Of a stretch of DNA of 64,000 nt, positions 25,212 to 35,520 are shown piece after piece. The DNA is from Oryzicola mucosus. GTDB lineage: Bacteria; Pseudomonadota; Alphaproteobacteria; Rhizobiales; Rhizobiaceae. The notes under the pieces were generated by a model. It searched no databases. It was given only the letters and a program-made list of their open reading frames with translations, and had not been told where the DNA came from. The translations under genes and the position numbers were made by a program. The number at the start of each line of letters is the position of its first letter. The first letter of the stretch is position 1. The stretch lies in assembly GCF_014534685.1 (NCBI RefSeq), contig NZ_JACVVX010000003.1, positions 558,001 through 622,000 of the forward strand, given 5' to 3'.

Positions 25212-26162
25212 ATGTTCGGCTTTCTCGTGCAAAGGGTGTTGGCAGCGATACCAACCCTTTTCATCATTTCACTGATCGTTTTCAGCCTTCAGCAATTGCT
25301 GCCAGGCGATCCGGCGCTGGTGATCGGCGGCGGCGAAGCCTCTCCGGAAATGCTTGCGCAGATCCGCGAACAATACGGCTTCAACGATCCCTTCCTGGTG
25401 CAATACTGGCATTGGATCACCAATGTCATGCAGGGCGATTTCGGCGTCTCCTTCCGCACCCGCGAGGAGATCGGCCCGATGTTGGCTGCAAAGATTCCGG
25501 TGACGTTGACGCTCGCCACCGCAGCCATGCTGGTTTCGCTGGTCATCGGCATTCCGGCCGGCATTCTCGCCGCGATCTGGCGCGGACGCGGCTGGGATCA
25601 CGCCGTGACCGTCGCAGCGCTGTCGGGCATTTCGATCCCCAATTTCTGGCTCGGCATCATGATGATCCTGCTGTTCGCCGTGCATTTGGGCTGGCTGCCG
25701 GCAAGCGGCTATGTCAGCTTCTTCGACGACCCCATCCAGAGCATCAGGACGCTCATCATGCCGGCCATCGTGCTGGGCGCCGGCCTTGCCGCCGCCATGA
25801 TGCGCCACACCCGCAGCGCCATGCTGACCGTGATGCGCCAAGACTATGTGCGGACGGCACGCGCGAAAGGGGTAGCCGAAAAGACGGTGATCCTCAAGCA
25901 CGCCTTCCTCAACGCGCAAATCCCGATCATAACGTTAGCAACCCTGCAATTCGGCACGCTTTTGGCGGGCGCGGTGTTGACCGAACAGGTCTTCTCCATT
26001 CCCGGCGTCGGCAAGATGGTGGTCGATGCCGTCTTCAACCGCGAATATCAGGCGGTTCAGGCCGTGACGCTGCTGTCGGGGGCAGCTTTCGTACTGATGA
26101 GCCTGCTCGCGGACGTGCTCTATTTCGTCGCCAATCCGAAATTGAGGACGAAAACGCTGTGA
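25212..26162 (+). CDS. ABC permease, DppB-like
   Basis: Inner-membrane permease (316 aa) with the usual N terminus MFGFLVQRVLAAIPTLF, six hydrophobic helices, LLPGDPALVIGG near residue 36 and the EAA-type loop YVRTARAKGVAEKTVILKHA near 215. AAGGAG precedes the start. Its stop overlaps the following GTG start. Confidence 0.94.
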   Translation: MFGFLVQRVLAAIPTLFIISLIVFSLQQLLPGDPALVIGGGEASPEMLAQIREQYGFNDPFLVQYWHWITNVMQGDFGVSFRTREEIGPMLAAKIPVTLTLATAAMLVSLVIGIPAGILAAIWRGRGWDHAVTVAALSGISIPNFWLGIMMILLFAVHLGWLPASGYVSFFDDPIQSIRTLIMPAIVLGAGLAAAMMRHTRSAMLTVMRQDYVRTARAKGVAEKTVILKHAFLNAQIPIITLATLQFGTLLAGAVLTEQVFSIPGVGKMVVDAVFNREYQAVQAVTLLSGAAFVLMSLLADVLYFVANPKLRTKTL

Positions 26163-27037
26163 GCATCTCCGTCAGCGCCCCCACCGCCGCCAGCGACAAA
26201 GCGCCGTCGCAATTCGCCTGGCTCGCCCGGCGCTTCATCCGCAACAGGGCGGCCCTGTTCGGGCTGGTCATCGTCGGGCTGTTCGTCATTCTCGCGGTGT
26301 TCGCGCCGCTGATAGCTCCGTTCGATCCAATCAAGACCAACTGGTCGATGATCCGCAAGGCGCCGTCGGCGCTGCACTGGTTCGGGACCGATGAGCTTGG
26401 CCGCGACGTACTCTCGCGGGTGATCTACGGGGCGCGGGCATCGTTGATGGCTGGCGTTGTATCGGTGCTGATCGCCTTCACCATAGGCGTGCCGATCGGT
26501 ATCGTCTCCGGCTATATCGGCGGAATCTTCGACACCGTCGTCATGCGCATCATCGACGCCTTCCTAGCCATTCCGTTCCTGATCATGGCGATTGCGCTGG
26601 CCGCGTTTCTCGGACCGAGCCTGACCAATGCGATGATCGCCATCGGCATTTCGTCCGCACCGATCTTTGCGCGGCTGGCACGCGGCCAGACGCTGGTGAT
26701 CAAGGTCGAAGAATATATCGAAGCGGCCTATTCGCTTGGCGTCCGGCCTATGACGATCCTGGTGAAATACATCTTTGTAAATGCTTTTCCGCCGCTCCTG
26801 GTGCAGTCGACGCTGGCGATTGCCACCGCGATCATCGCCGAGGCAGCCCTTGCCTTCCTCGGCCTCGGCCAGCAGCCGCCGGATGCGAGTTGGGGCAGCA
26901 TGCTGAACGCAGGACGGTCCTCGCTGTCGCTCGCGCCCTGGATGTCGATCTATCCCGGCATTGCAATTTTCCTGACCGTTCTCGGCTTCAATCTGCTGGG
27001 CGACGGACTGCACGACGCGCTCGATCCCAAGGACTGA
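26159..27037 (+). CDS. ABC permease, DppC-like
   Basis: Second permease (292 aa) starting at GTG 26159, which overlaps the previous stop (GTGA). N-terminal FIRNRAALFGLVIVGLFV is the conserved first helix; HWFGTDELGRDVLSRVIYGARASL near residue 76 and the EAA loop YIEAAYSLGVRPMTILVKY near 190 are diagnostic of DppC/OppC. Confidence 0.93.
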   Translation: MSISVSAPTAASDKAPSQFAWLARRFIRNRAALFGLVIVGLFVILAVFAPLIAPFDPIKTNWSMIRKAPSALHWFGTDELGRDVLSRVIYGARASLMAGVVSVLIAFTIGVPIGIVSGYIGGIFDTVVMRIIDAFLAIPFLIMAIALAAFLGPSLTNAMIAIGISSAPIFARLARGQTLVIKVEEYIEAAYSLGVRPMTILVKYIFVNAFPPLLVQSTLAIATAIIAEAALAFLGLGQQPPDASWGSMLNAGRSSLSLAPWMSIYPGIAIFLTVLGFNLLGDGLHDALDPKD

Positions 27038-27080
27038 GCGCAGTCCAAGACAACGGCTATCGCCGCATGAAGGAATGACG

Positions 27081-28928
27081 ATGCTGGATGTGACGAGCAG
27101 GAAGGATGAAACGACAGCAAGGCTTGCGCCCGTGCTGTCGGTCGAGAACCTGACGACCTCCTTCCGGACCGATAGCGGGTGGAAATCGGTGGTGCGCAAC
27201 ATGTCCTTCGACATCGCGCCACGCGAGACGGTTGCGATTGTCGGCGAATCCGGCTCGGGCAAAAGCGTGACGTCACTGTCGATCATGCGGCTTCTGCAAA
27301 AGGGTGCAAGCCGCATCGAAGGCAAGATACGGCTCGGCGGCAAGGACTTGCTGTCCTTGTCGGACGAGGAAATGCGCGGCGTCCGCGGCAAAGACATCGC
27401 GATGATCTTCCAGGAGCCGATGACCAGCCTCAACCCGATTTTTCCAATCGGCAACCAGATCGCCGAGGCGCTGACCGTGCATCAGTCGCTGACCCGATCC
27501 CAGGCACGCGCGGAGGTCACGCGGCTTCTGGAGAAGGTGCGCATTCCCAACGCCGCCTCGCGTTTCGACGAATATCCGCACCAGTTTTCCGGCGGCATGC
27601 GCCAGCGTGTGATGATCGCCATGGCCCTTGCTTCCCGGCCGAAGCTGCTGATTGCCGACGAGCCGACGACGGCGCTCGATGTGACCATCCAAGGCCAGAT
27701 TCTCGACCTGATCAAAACGCTGCAGGACGAGGAAGGCATGGCCGTCCTGTTCATCACCCACGACATGGGCGTGGTGGCCGAAGTGTCAGACCGGACATTG
27801 GTGATGTTCCGCGGCGATATCGTGGAGATGGGCACGACAGACGATATCTTCCATCGCGGCAAGCACCCTTACACGCGGGCGCTGCTGGCAGCCGTGCCGC
27901 GGCTGGGTTCGATGAAAGGCCGCGCTTTGCCGCAGCGCTTCCCCATCATCGACATCAACACCGGCGAAGCGATGCCGTTCAAGGATGTCACGGATACCGT
28001 CGCCAAGACCAAGACGCCGATCCTCGACGTCAAGGACCTGACGACGCGCTTCGACATCAACGCCGGCTTCTTTCGCCGCCACACGGGCTCGGTGCATGCG
28101 GTGGAGAAGGTGTCCTTCAGCCTGTTCGAAGGCGAAACGCTGTCGCTGGTCGGCGAATCCGGTTGCGGGAAATCGACCACCGGACGCTCCGTCACCCGCC
28201 TGGTCAGGCCGACCAGCGGCCATGTCACTGTCGACGGCTATGACGTCATGACGCTCGACGCCTCGACCTTGCGCACCATGCGGCGCTCAATCCAGATGGT
28301 GTTCCAGGACCCGTTCGCCAGCCTCAACCCGCGTATGAGCGTCGGTTCGGCTGTCACCGAGCCCTTCGTCGAGCACAAACTCGGCACAAGGCGGCAGGCC
28401 CGCGAAAAGGCCGCCGACCTGATGGAGAAGGTCGGCCTGTCACCCGACATGATGCGGCGGTTTCCGCATGAATTTTCAGGCGGCCAGCGCCAGCGCGTCG
28501 CCATTGCCCGCGCCCTGATGCTTGACCCGAAGGTGATCGTCGCCGACGAGGCGGTTTCGGCGCTGGACGTCTCGATCAAGGCGCAGGTCTGCAACTTGCT
28601 GCTCGACCTGCAGCAGAGCCTGAACCTCGCCTATTTGTTCATCAGCCATGACATGGCGGTGGTGGAACGCGTCAGCCACCGGGTGGCAGTGATGTATCTC
28701 GGCGAGATTGTCGAGATCGGCCCTCGGGCGGCGGTGTTCGACAATCCACAGCATCCCTACACGCGAAAACTGATGGCTGCGGTGCCGGTGCCCGATCCAG
28801 CCCGCCGGTCGCTGAAACGCAACATGTCCACCGACGAGATCAAGAGCCCTTTCCGCCCCGCCGGCTATGTGCCGCCGCTGCGCACGTATCGCGAGGTCTC
28901 GGAAGGGCATCTTGTCCAGACTGGCTAA
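27081..28928 (+). CDS. ABC ATPase, fused DppD-DppF type
   Basis: Two nucleotide-binding domains in one chain (615 aa). Domain 1 (about residues 12-270): GESGSGKS, signature [17 protein letters not shown]. Domain 2 (about 310-590): [25 protein letters not shown]. Both carry the C-terminal oligopeptide motif (HPYTRALL and HPYTRKLM). The ATG at 27081 has AAGGA six bases upstream; an ATG at 27075 is in frame. The fusion is common in rhizobia. Kynureninase follows after 71 bases on the same strand. Confidence 0.93.
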   Translation: MLDVTSRKDETTARLAPVLSVENLTTSFRTDSGWKSVVRNMSFDIAPRETVAIVGESGSGKSVTSLSIMRLLQKGASRIEGKIRLGGKDLLSLSDEEMRGVRGKDIAMIFQEPMTSLNPIFPIGNQIAEALTVHQSLTRSQARAEVTRLLEKVRIPNAASRFDEYPHQFSGGMRQRVMIAMALASRPKLLIADEPTTALDVTIQGQILDLIKTLQDEEGMAVLFITHDMGVVAEVSDRTLVMFRGDIVEMGTTDDIFHRGKHPYTRALLAAVPRLGSMKGRALPQRFPIIDINTGEAMPFKDVTDTVAKTKTPILDVKDLTTRFDINAGFFRRHTGSVHAVEKVSFSLFEGETLSLVGESGCGKSTTGRSVTRLVRPTSGHVTVDGYDVMTLDASTLRTMRRSIQMVFQDPFASLNPRMSVGSAVTEPFVEHKLGTRRQAREKAADLMEKVGLSPDMMRRFPHEFSGGQRQRVAIARALMLDPKVIVADEAVSALDVSIKAQVCNLLLDLQQSLNLAYLFISHDMAVVERVSHRVAVMYLGEIVEIGPRAAVFDNPQHPYTRKLMAAVPVPDPARRSLKRNMSTDEIKSPFRPAGYVPPLRTYREVSEGHLVQTG

Positions 28929-28999
28929 GGCTCGGATCTTCGCGTGACATAGGACCGGCTGGCGCCATAAATGCGCAGGAATTGAGGATTGCCCTAACC

Positions 29000-30247
29000 A
29001 TGACTGGACTTCCCGACCTCACCGCCATCGAAGCGATGGACGCCGCCGATCCGCTGCGCGCAATGCGCGACCGCTTCGTTGTGCCCGAAGGCCTCGTCTA
29101 TCTCGACGGCAACTCGCTGGGCGCAGCCTCGCCTGCCGCCTTTGCCGAATTGGAGCAGGCGGCGAAGGTCGAATGGGGCCGGGACCTGATCCGTAGTTGG
29201 AACAAGGCCGGCTGGTTCGAAATGCCGCTGGTCTTGGGTGACCGCATCGGCAAGCTGGTAGGCGCCGCTCCCGGCCAGACCGTGGTTGCCGACACCACCT
29301 CGATCAACATCTACAAGGCGCTGCACGCGGCGATGAGCCTTCGGCCCGACCGCACCATCATCGTCGCGGAAGGCGGCAGTTTCCCGACCGATCTATACAT
29401 CACAGAAGGCGTGCTTTCGACCCGGCCAGGGGCGACGCTCCGGCTTGAGGGCGTTGACGCGCCGAGCATCGAAGATCTGATCGATGAGAACGTCGCCGTT
29501 GTTCTGGTCAACCACGTCAACTACAAATCGGGTGAGTTGCGCGACATGGCGGCACTGACCAAGCGCGTGCAGGACGCCGGCGCTGTCGTTGTCTGGGACC
29601 TCTGTCATACCGCTGGAGCCTTGCCTATCGACCTAGACGGCGCCAACGCCGATTTCGCCGTCGGCTGCAGCTACAAATATCTTAATGGCGGCCCCGGAGC
29701 ACCGGCCTTCATTTATGTCGCGCAACGCCATCTGGCCGAAGCCCGCCAACCGCTGAGCGGCTGGTGGAGCCACGCGCGGCCCTTCGCCTTCGAGCAGGGC
29801 TATGCAGCGGATGCGGGTATCCGCCGCTTCCAGTGCGGCACCCAATGCATCCTGTCGATGCGCGCGCTGAAGGGCGCGTTGGATATCTGGGACGATGTCG
29901 ACATGCATGCCCTGCGCAGAAAAAGCGTAGCGCTGACGGATCTGTTCATCCAGCTGGTCGAGGCCAAATGCGAGGGTCTCGGCCTGACGCTGGAAAGCCC
30001 ACGCGACAGTTCGAGGCGCGGCAGCCAGGTGGCGTTCAGGCATGACAACGCCTATGCGGTGATGCAGGCGCTGATCGAACGCGATGTGATCGGCGATTTC
30101 CGTGCGCCGTCCACGCTCCGCTTCGGCTTCACTCCGCTCTATATCGGGTTCAAGGATGTCTGGACGGGGGTCGAAGTTCTCGAGGACATCCTGCGCAGCG
30201 ATGCCTGGAAGGACGAGCGCTTCGCAGTGAAAGCGGCGGTCACGTGA
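29000..30247 (+). CDS. kynU: kynureninase
   Basis: PLP enzyme (415 aa) of fold type I that splits kynurenine to anthranilate and alanine. Markers: YLDGNSLGA near residue 34, VVWDLCHTAGALPIDL near 197 and the PLP lysine Lys226 in CSYKYLNGGPGAP. The start at 29000 (MTGLPDLTAIEAMDAADPL) gives the family N terminus; an upstream in-frame ATG at 28982 would add six residues. No kynurenine 3-monooxygenase is present, so anthranilate rather than 3-hydroxyanthranilate is the product. Probably co-transcribed with the importer. Confidence 0.95.
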   Translation: MTGLPDLTAIEAMDAADPLRAMRDRFVVPEGLVYLDGNSLGAASPAAFAELEQAAKVEWGRDLIRSWNKAGWFEMPLVLGDRIGKLVGAAPGQTVVADTTSINIYKALHAAMSLRPDRTIIVAEGGSFPTDLYITEGVLSTRPGATLRLEGVDAPSIEDLIDENVAVVLVNHVNYKSGELRDMAALTKRVQDAGAVVVWDLCHTAGALPIDLDGANADFAVGCSYKYLNGGPGAPAFIYVAQRHLAEARQPLSGWWSHARPFAFEQGYAADAGIRRFQCGTQCILSMRALKGALDIWDDVDMHALRRKSVALTDLFIQLVEAKCEGLGLTLESPRDSSRRGSQVAFRHDNAYAVMQALIERDVIGDFRAPSTLRFGFTPLYIGFKDVWTGVEVLEDILRSDAWKDERFAVKAAVT

Positions 30248-30332
30248 TCCGCCACAGTTTTCCGGCCTTGTCCCGGCCTCTGAAACGGCTCTACAACAGC
30301 CCGGTCGCGCCGGCATCAGCCGGTGAGCTGGG

Positions 30333-30887
30333 ATGAACATGGCCGAGCAGAAAATGGACGAAACGAAAGCGGCCGGCGCGGCCGCCGAGTGGATAGATGG
30401 CGAAACCAAGGTGCTGGAAGCCCCTGGCGACCACGGCGCCGAGTTGCGGCTCTGGTTGCGCCTGTTGACCTGCTCCACGCTGGTGGAGACGGAGGTGCGC
30501 CGCCGCCTACGCGAGGAATTCGATTCCACCTTGCCCCGCTTCGATCTGATGGCGCAGCTTGAACGCGCCAGCGACGGCATGGTGCTGGGCGAAGTGTCCA
30601 AGCGCATGATGGTGTCGCCGGGCAACATCACGGTTCTGGTGGAACGCCTTGCCGAGAGCGGCCACATCAGCCGCACCACCTCGCCCACCGACCGGCGCGT
30701 GCAGATCATCGCGCTGACTCCCTTCGGCCGCGCCGAGTTCGAGAAGATGGCGGCCGCCCATGCCGGCTGGATCGCCGACCTGTTCGGCCGCCTTTCAACA
30801 AAAGACGGGGCAGTCTTGCTCGACGAACTCGCCAAGCTCAAACGATCCATCGTCGGCTCGCTCGGCAAGGCCGGCAAGCCGGCCTGA
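30333..30887 (+). CDS. MarR family transcriptional regulator
   Basis: Regulator of 184 aa with a winged helix at about residues 60-150: LPRFDLMAQLERASDG, LGEVSKRMMVSPGNITVLVERL, and the wing TSPTDRRVQIIALTPFG. It is placed directly before the anthraniloyl-CoA operon, same strand, with an imperfect palindrome in between. MarR proteins that respond to aryl-CoA thioesters commonly control such operons, so this is the likely local repressor. Confidence 0.9.
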   Translation: MNMAEQKMDETKAAGAAAEWIDGETKVLEAPGDHGAELRLWLRLLTCSTLVETEVRRRLREEFDSTLPRFDLMAQLERASDGMVLGEVSKRMMVSPGNITVLVERLAESGHISRTTSPTDRRVQIIALTPFGRAEFEKMAAAHAGWIADLFGRLSTKDGAVLLDELAKLKRSIVGSLGKAGKPA

Positions 30888-30931
30888 TCCTCTTAGTGGG
30901 AGTCGCCATCAGAGGCTTCGTCGTCACGAAT

Positions 30932-30949
30932 AATTTTAAGCTTGAAGTT
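30932..30949. promoter_or_regulatory. candidate MarR operator
   Basis: AATTTTAAGCTTGAAGTT is an 18-bp imperfect palindrome (seven of nine pairs match) in an AT-rich part of the leader between the MarR gene and the monooxygenase/reductase gene. Confidence 0.4.
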
Positions 30950-31035
30950 TTTCGAAAGCAGGTTCATGTTCCTTTTGCCGGCGGTGCTACCGCGGCTTGC
31001 CCGACAGGGCGATACGAATTCCGGAGGAGAACGGC

Positions 31036-33354
31036 ATGCGGATTGTCTGCATCGGTGGTGGTCCGGCGGGGCTCTATTTCGCGCTTCTGATGAAGCGCCA
31101 GCACCCCCAACACGAGATCACCGTGGTCGAGCGCAACCGCCCGTTCGACACCTTCGGCTGGGGGGTGGTCTTTTCCGACGCCACCATGCAGTCGATGCGC
31201 CAGTGGGACCCGCAGACAGCTGAAGCCATCGAAGTCGCCTTCAACCACTGGGATGACATCGAGCTGGTGTTCAAGGGCAGAAAAATCCGCACCAGCGGCC
31301 ACGGCTTCGTCGGCATCGGCCGCAAGAAGATGCTCAACATCCTGCAGGAGCGCTGCCTCGAACTAGGCGTCGAACTGGTCTTCGAGACCGACGTGCAGGG
31401 TGACCAGGATTTTCCCGATGCCGACCTGATCATTTCAGCCGATGGCGTGAACTCGCGCATCCGGCACAAATATGCCGACATCTTCAAGCCCGACATGCTG
31501 ATGCGGCCCAACCGGTACATCTGGCTCGGCACCGACAAGCCGTTCGACGCCTTCACCTTCGACTTCCAGAAGACAGAGCATGGCTGGTTCCAGGCGCATA
31601 TCTACCGTTTCGACGAGAAGACCTCGACCTTCATCGTCGAAACCACCGACGACGTGTTCAGGGCGCATGGTATCGACCGGATGGATCAGGACCAGTCCAT
31701 CGCGTTTTGCGAGAAGCTGTTCGCCGGCACGCTGGACGGCCACAGGCTGATGACCAATGCGCGCCATATGCGCGGCTCCGCCTGGCTCAATTTCGGAAGG
31801 CTGATCTGCGAAAAATGGAGCCATTTCAACGGCAGGAGCCATGTCGTGCTGATGGGCGACAGTGCCCATACCGCGCATTTCGCCATCGGTTCGGGCACCA
31901 AGCTCGCCATAGACGACGCCATAGAGCTGACGCGTCAGTTCGACCTGTTCGGTCACGACACGGCAAGGATCGGCGAGGTGCTCGCCGCCTATGAGGAAAT
32001 CCGCCGCGTCGATGTCGCCCGTATCCAGAATGCGGCGCGCAACGCCATGGAGTGGTTCGAGGTAGTCGGCACGCGCTACGCCGACACGATGGAGCCCGAA
32101 CAATTCATGTATTCGATGCTGACGCGCTCGCAGCGCATCAGCCACGAAAACTTGCGGTTGCGCGACAAGGACTGGCTCGAAGGCTACGAGCGCTGGTTCG
32201 CTGAACGCGCCGGCGTGAATCCCGCGCCCAATGGCGCCGTGCCGCCGCCGATGTTCACGCCCTTCAGCATTCGCGGGCTGAAGCTGCACAACCGCATCGT
32301 CATGTCGCCGATGGCGATGTATTCCGCCACAGATGGCATGCCGAACGACTTTCACCTCGTCCATCTCGGTTCGCGCGCCATGGGCGGCGCGGCTTTGATC
32401 TTTCCGGAAATGACCTGCGTTTCTCCCGACGCACGCATAACACCGGGTTGCCTCGGCCTTTGGAACGATGAGCAGAAAGCGGAGTGGAAGCGCATCGTCG
32501 ACTTCGTCCACACCACCACACCGGCCAAAATCGGCATCCAGCTCGGCCATGCCGGCCGCAAGGGGTCGACCCGGCTTGCCTGGGACGGCATCGACCAGCC
32601 GGTCGACGAGGGCGGCTGGCCGCTGATCTCGGCATCGCCCCTGCCCTATCTCAAGAACTCCGCCACCCCGCGCGAAATGACGCGCGAGGACATGGACAGG
32701 GTGATCGGCGACTTCGTCAGCGCCACTGAGCGCGCCCGCGACCTCGGCTTCGACATTCTGGAGCTGCATGCCGCGCACGGCTATCTGCTGTCGAGTTTCC
32801 TCTCACCGCTGACCAACCTGCGCGATGACGAGTACAATGGCGACCACGCCGCACGCGCGCGCTTCCCGCTCGAAGTGTTTCACGCCATCCGCGCGGTATG
32901 GCCAAAGGACAAGCCGATCTCGGTGCGCCTCTCCACCAACGACTGGGCCGAGGGCGGCAACACCCCCGAGGACGCGGCTATTTTCGCTGAACTGTTCAAG
33001 GATGCCGGCGCCGACATGATCGACTGTTCATCGGGACAGGTGGTGAAGGAGGAGAAGCCGGTCTATGGCCGCCTGTTCCAGACGCCTTTCTCCGACAAGA
33101 TCCGCAACGAGGTTCAGATCCCGACAATCGCAGTCGGCGCCATCTCGGAAGCCGATCATGCCAACTCGATCATCGCAGCCGGCCGCGCCGATCTGTGCGC
33201 AGTGGCCCGCCCGCATCTCGCCGATCCGTCCTTCGTCATGCATGAGGCGGCCAGGATCGGCTACGACGCACAGGTCTGGCCCAAGCAATATGCCTCGGCG
33301 CGCGGTCAGTATGTCAACAACCTCGCCCGCGCGGCGACACCGCCTAAGGGCTGA
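31036..33354 (+). CDS. 2-aminobenzoyl-CoA monooxygenase/reductase (ACMR-like fusion)
   Basis: Bifunctional flavoprotein (772 aa). Residues 1-390 are a class A flavin monooxygenase: [12 protein letters not shown] at residue 6, and the FAD motif [19 protein letters not shown] near 274. Residues 410-770 form an Old Yellow Enzyme-type TIM barrel: [20 protein letters not shown] near 413 and LGHAGRKGS near 512. This layout is that of 2-aminobenzoyl-CoA monooxygenase/reductase and of salicylyl-CoA 5-hydroxylase relatives. Kynureninase next door makes anthranilate, which favours the former. GGAGGAG lies before the ATG at 31036. It would hydroxylate and dearomatise the ring of 2-aminobenzoyl-CoA. Confidence 0.87.
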   Translation: MRIVCIGGGPAGLYFALLMKRQHPQHEITVVERNRPFDTFGWGVVFSDATMQSMRQWDPQTAEAIEVAFNHWDDIELVFKGRKIRTSGHGFVGIGRKKMLNILQERCLELGVELVFETDVQGDQDFPDADLIISADGVNSRIRHKYADIFKPDMLMRPNRYIWLGTDKPFDAFTFDFQKTEHGWFQAHIYRFDEKTSTFIVETTDDVFRAHGIDRMDQDQSIAFCEKLFAGTLDGHRLMTNARHMRGSAWLNFGRLICEKWSHFNGRSHVVLMGDSAHTAHFAIGSGTKLAIDDAIELTRQFDLFGHDTARIGEVLAAYEEIRRVDVARIQNAARNAMEWFEVVGTRYADTMEPEQFMYSMLTRSQRISHENLRLRDKDWLEGYERWFAERAGVNPAPNGAVPPPMFTPFSIRGLKLHNRIVMSPMAMYSATDGMPNDFHLVHLGSRAMGGAALIFPEMTCVSPDARITPGCLGLWNDEQKAEWKRIVDFVHTTTPAKIGIQLGHAGRKGSTRLAWDGIDQPVDEGGWPLISASPLPYLKNSATPREMTREDMDRVIGDFVSATERARDLGFDILELHAAHGYLLSSFLSPLTNLRDDEYNGDHAARARFPLEVFHAIRAVWPKDKPISVRLSTNDWAEGGNTPEDAAIFAELFKDAGADMIDCSSGQVVKEEKPVYGRLFQTPFSDKIRNEVQIPTIAVGAISEADHANSIIAAGRADLCAVARPHLADPSFVMHEAARIGYDAQVWPKQYASARGQYVNNLARAATPPKG

Positions 33355-33356
33355 CC

Positions 33357-34130
33357 ATGGCTCAGCGCCACGCCTTCGTCACCGGTGCCGGCAGTGGCAT
33401 AGGCAGGGCAATCGCCCTTGAGCTCAGTGCTGCCGGTCTGACGGTCACGCTTGCAGGCCGCCGGAAGGCGCCGCTCGAAGCTGTTGGGGCCGAGATCGAG
33501 GCAGCCAGCGGGAGCGCGCTTGTCGTTTCAGGCTTCGATGTCACCAACGAATCATCCATCGCCCACGGCATCGAATCTGCGATTGCCGCCTCGGGCGATA
33601 TCGCGGTTCTGGTCAACTGCGCTGGTGAGGCGCCCTCCGCGCCCTTCGAGAAGACCGATCTGGCGACCTGGAACCGTGTCCTGGCGATTAACCTGACGGG
33701 AACCTTCCTGGTCACCCAGGCCGCCCTGCCCGCGATCCGCCGCGCTGGCAACGGCCGTATCGTCAATGTCGCCAGCACTGCAGGCTTGACCGGCTATGGT
33801 TATGTCGCTGCTTATTGCGCTTCCAAGCACGGCGTGGTCGGCATGACGCGCGCTTTGGCGCTTGAGCTTGCTCGAACGGACGTGACGGTCAACGCCGTCT
33901 GCCCCGGTTTCACCGACACGCCGCTCATCGACAAGGCCATAGACACGATAACCGGCAAGACCGGGCGGACGCCCGACGAGGCCCGCGCAAGCCTGGCCCG
34001 CGCCAATCCGCAGGGCCGGCTGGTGACGCCGCAGGAGGTCGCCGACGCGGTGCTCTGGCTCGCATCCGAGAGAGCAACCGCCATCACAGGCCAGGCAATA
34101 CCCGTCGCGGGGGGCGAGGTTCTCGGATAA
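33357..34130 (+). CDS. SDR family 3-hydroxyacyl-CoA/alcohol dehydrogenase
   Basis: Short-chain dehydrogenase (257 aa), two bases after the monooxygenase/reductase stop. TGAGSGIGRAIA at residue 10, NCAGEAPSAPF near 88, catalytic Ser in NVASTAG and YCASKHGVVG near 153. The C terminus ITGQAIPVAGGEVLG is typical. Within a CoA-dependent ring-cleavage operon it probably oxidises a 3-hydroxyacyl-CoA or a ring alcohol intermediate. Confidence 0.88.
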   Translation: MAQRHAFVTGAGSGIGRAIALELSAAGLTVTLAGRRKAPLEAVGAEIEAASGSALVVSGFDVTNESSIAHGIESAIAASGDIAVLVNCAGEAPSAPFEKTDLATWNRVLAINLTGTFLVTQAALPAIRRAGNGRIVNVASTAGLTGYGYVAAYCASKHGVVGMTRALALELARTDVTVNAVCPGFTDTPLIDKAIDTITGKTGRTPDEARASLARANPQGRLVTPQEVADAVLWLASERATAITGQAIPVAGGEVLG

Positions 34131-34179
34131 AACCAATCGCCCGAAGAGTTTCAGGCACGTTCAACAGGGGAATACGAAA

Positions 34180-34632
34180 ATGGCAGGCGATCTACAGAAA
34201 GGCATTACCCGCAACGGCGAGGGCTTCGACGGCAAGACTTGGAACATTTTGGGCCAAGTCTATTTACCGAAAGCTGTCAGCGAGGCGAGCTTCGCCTTCG
34301 AAACCAACAGCGAGCCGGGCCAGTTCGTGCCCGTTCATATCCATCCGACGCAAGATGAGTACATCCTTGTCCAGGAAGGCGAGCTCGACCTGAAGCTTGA
34401 CGGCGAATGGTTCAAGGCCAAGGCCGGCGACCTGGTGCGGATGCCGCGCGGCGTTCCGCATGGCTATTTCAACAAATCCGACAAGCCGACCCGCGCTTTG
34501 TTCTGGGTGTCGCCGGCGGGCATGCTCGAACAACTGTTCGAGAAGCTGGACAACATGTCCGACGTCGAGGAAGTCGTGAAGGTGTCCGCCGCGCATGAGG
34601 TGGATTTCCTGCCGCCGTCGGCCAACGACTGA
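34180..34632 (+). CDS. cupin domain protein
   Basis: Single-domain cupin (150 aa). Metal motif 1 is HIHPTQDEYILVQEGELDL near residue 52; motif 2 is GDLVRMPRGVPHGYFN near 88. The metal ligands (two His, Glu and a later His) are all present. It lies in the anthranilate operon between the SDR and the enoyl-CoA hydratase gene. It could be a small dioxygenase, isomerase or sensor; no specific activity can be assigned. Confidence 0.83.
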   Translation: MAGDLQKGITRNGEGFDGKTWNILGQVYLPKAVSEASFAFETNSEPGQFVPVHIHPTQDEYILVQEGELDLKLDGEWFKAKAGDLVRMPRGVPHGYFNKSDKPTRALFWVSPAGMLEQLFEKLDNMSDVEEVVKVSAAHEVDFLPPSAND

Positions 34633-34671
34633 TCAAGACAACCGGCCAGCGGTGCGATGGAGGAGCAGGCA

Positions 34672-35517
34672 ATGACGACCAACCCGATGCAGGAGAAAAA
34701 GCGTCCGTTCAAGGACCATAGGGCGAAGCATTTCCTGTTCGAAACGGATGCCGATGGTCGCGTTGCAACCATCACGCTGAACCGGCCGGAGAAGAAGAAC
34801 CCGCTGACCTTCGAAAGCTACGAGGAACTGGGCGACCTTTTCCGCTCGTTGCACCGTGCCAGCGACGTACGCGCCATCGTCATCACGGGCGCTGCCAACA
34901 ACTTCTCCTCCGGCGGCGACGTGTTCGATATCATCGAGCCGCTGACCAAGATGGCGATGCCCGACCTGCTCGATTTCACCCGCATGACGGGTGATCTCGT
35001 CCGCCAAATCCGTTCCTGTCCGCAACCGATCATCGCGGCGGTGGACGGTATCTGCGCGGGTGCGGGCGCAATCCTTGCCATGTCGGCAGATTTCCGCATC
35101 GCCACGCCAGAAACCAAGACTGCCTTCCTATTTACCCGCGTCGGCCTTGCCGGCGCGGATATGGGCGCGTGCGGCATCCTTCCCCGTATCATCGGCCAGG
35201 GCCGCGCCGCCGAGTTGCTGTTTACGGGCCGTATCATGACCTCAGCCGAAGGCCATGCCTGGGGGTTCTACAACGCCCTGCACGAGCGGCCGGTTCTGCT
35301 GGAGGAAGCTCAGAAATTCGCCCGCACCGTTGCCGACGGTCCTTGGTTTGCGCACGCCATGACCAAGAAGATGCTCGACCAGGAATGGGCGATGGGGATC
35401 GATCAGTTGATCGAATCCGAAGCCCAGGCCCAGGCGATCTGCATGGCGACCGGCGATTTCCGCCGTGCCTTCGAGGCCTTCGCCGCTAAGGCAAAGCCCG
35501 AATTCAAGGGCAATTGA
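34672..35517 (+). CDS. enoyl-CoA hydratase/isomerase family protein
   Basis: Crotonase-fold protein (281 aa). Oxyanion loop residues in [11 protein letters not shown] near residue 77 and [19 protein letters not shown] near 124; active-site helix [18 protein letters not shown] near 160. The ATG at 34672 has GGAGGAG about seven bases upstream; an in-frame ATG at 34657 lies inside that site. One typical catalytic Glu region reads ADMGACG, so the reaction could be hydration, isomerisation or C-C hydrolysis of an alicyclic acyl-CoA. Confidence 0.88.
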   Translation: MTTNPMQEKKRPFKDHRAKHFLFETDADGRVATITLNRPEKKNPLTFESYEELGDLFRSLHRASDVRAIVITGAANNFSSGGDVFDIIEPLTKMAMPDLLDFTRMTGDLVRQIRSCPQPIIAAVDGICAGAGAILAMSADFRIATPETKTAFLFTRVGLAGADMGACGILPRIIGQGRAAELLFTGRIMTSAEGHAWGFYNALHERPVLLEEAQKFARTVADGPWFAHAMTKKMLDQEWAMGIDQLIESEAQAQAICMATGDFRRAFEAFAAKAKPEFKGN

Positions 35518-35520
35518 GAC

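Noticed and set aside
31036-33354. Salicylyl-CoA 5-hydroxylase as the call for the monooxygenase/OYE fusion
   Set aside because: Same architecture, but neighbouring kynureninase makes anthranilate and no salicylate gene is near; kept only as an alternative.
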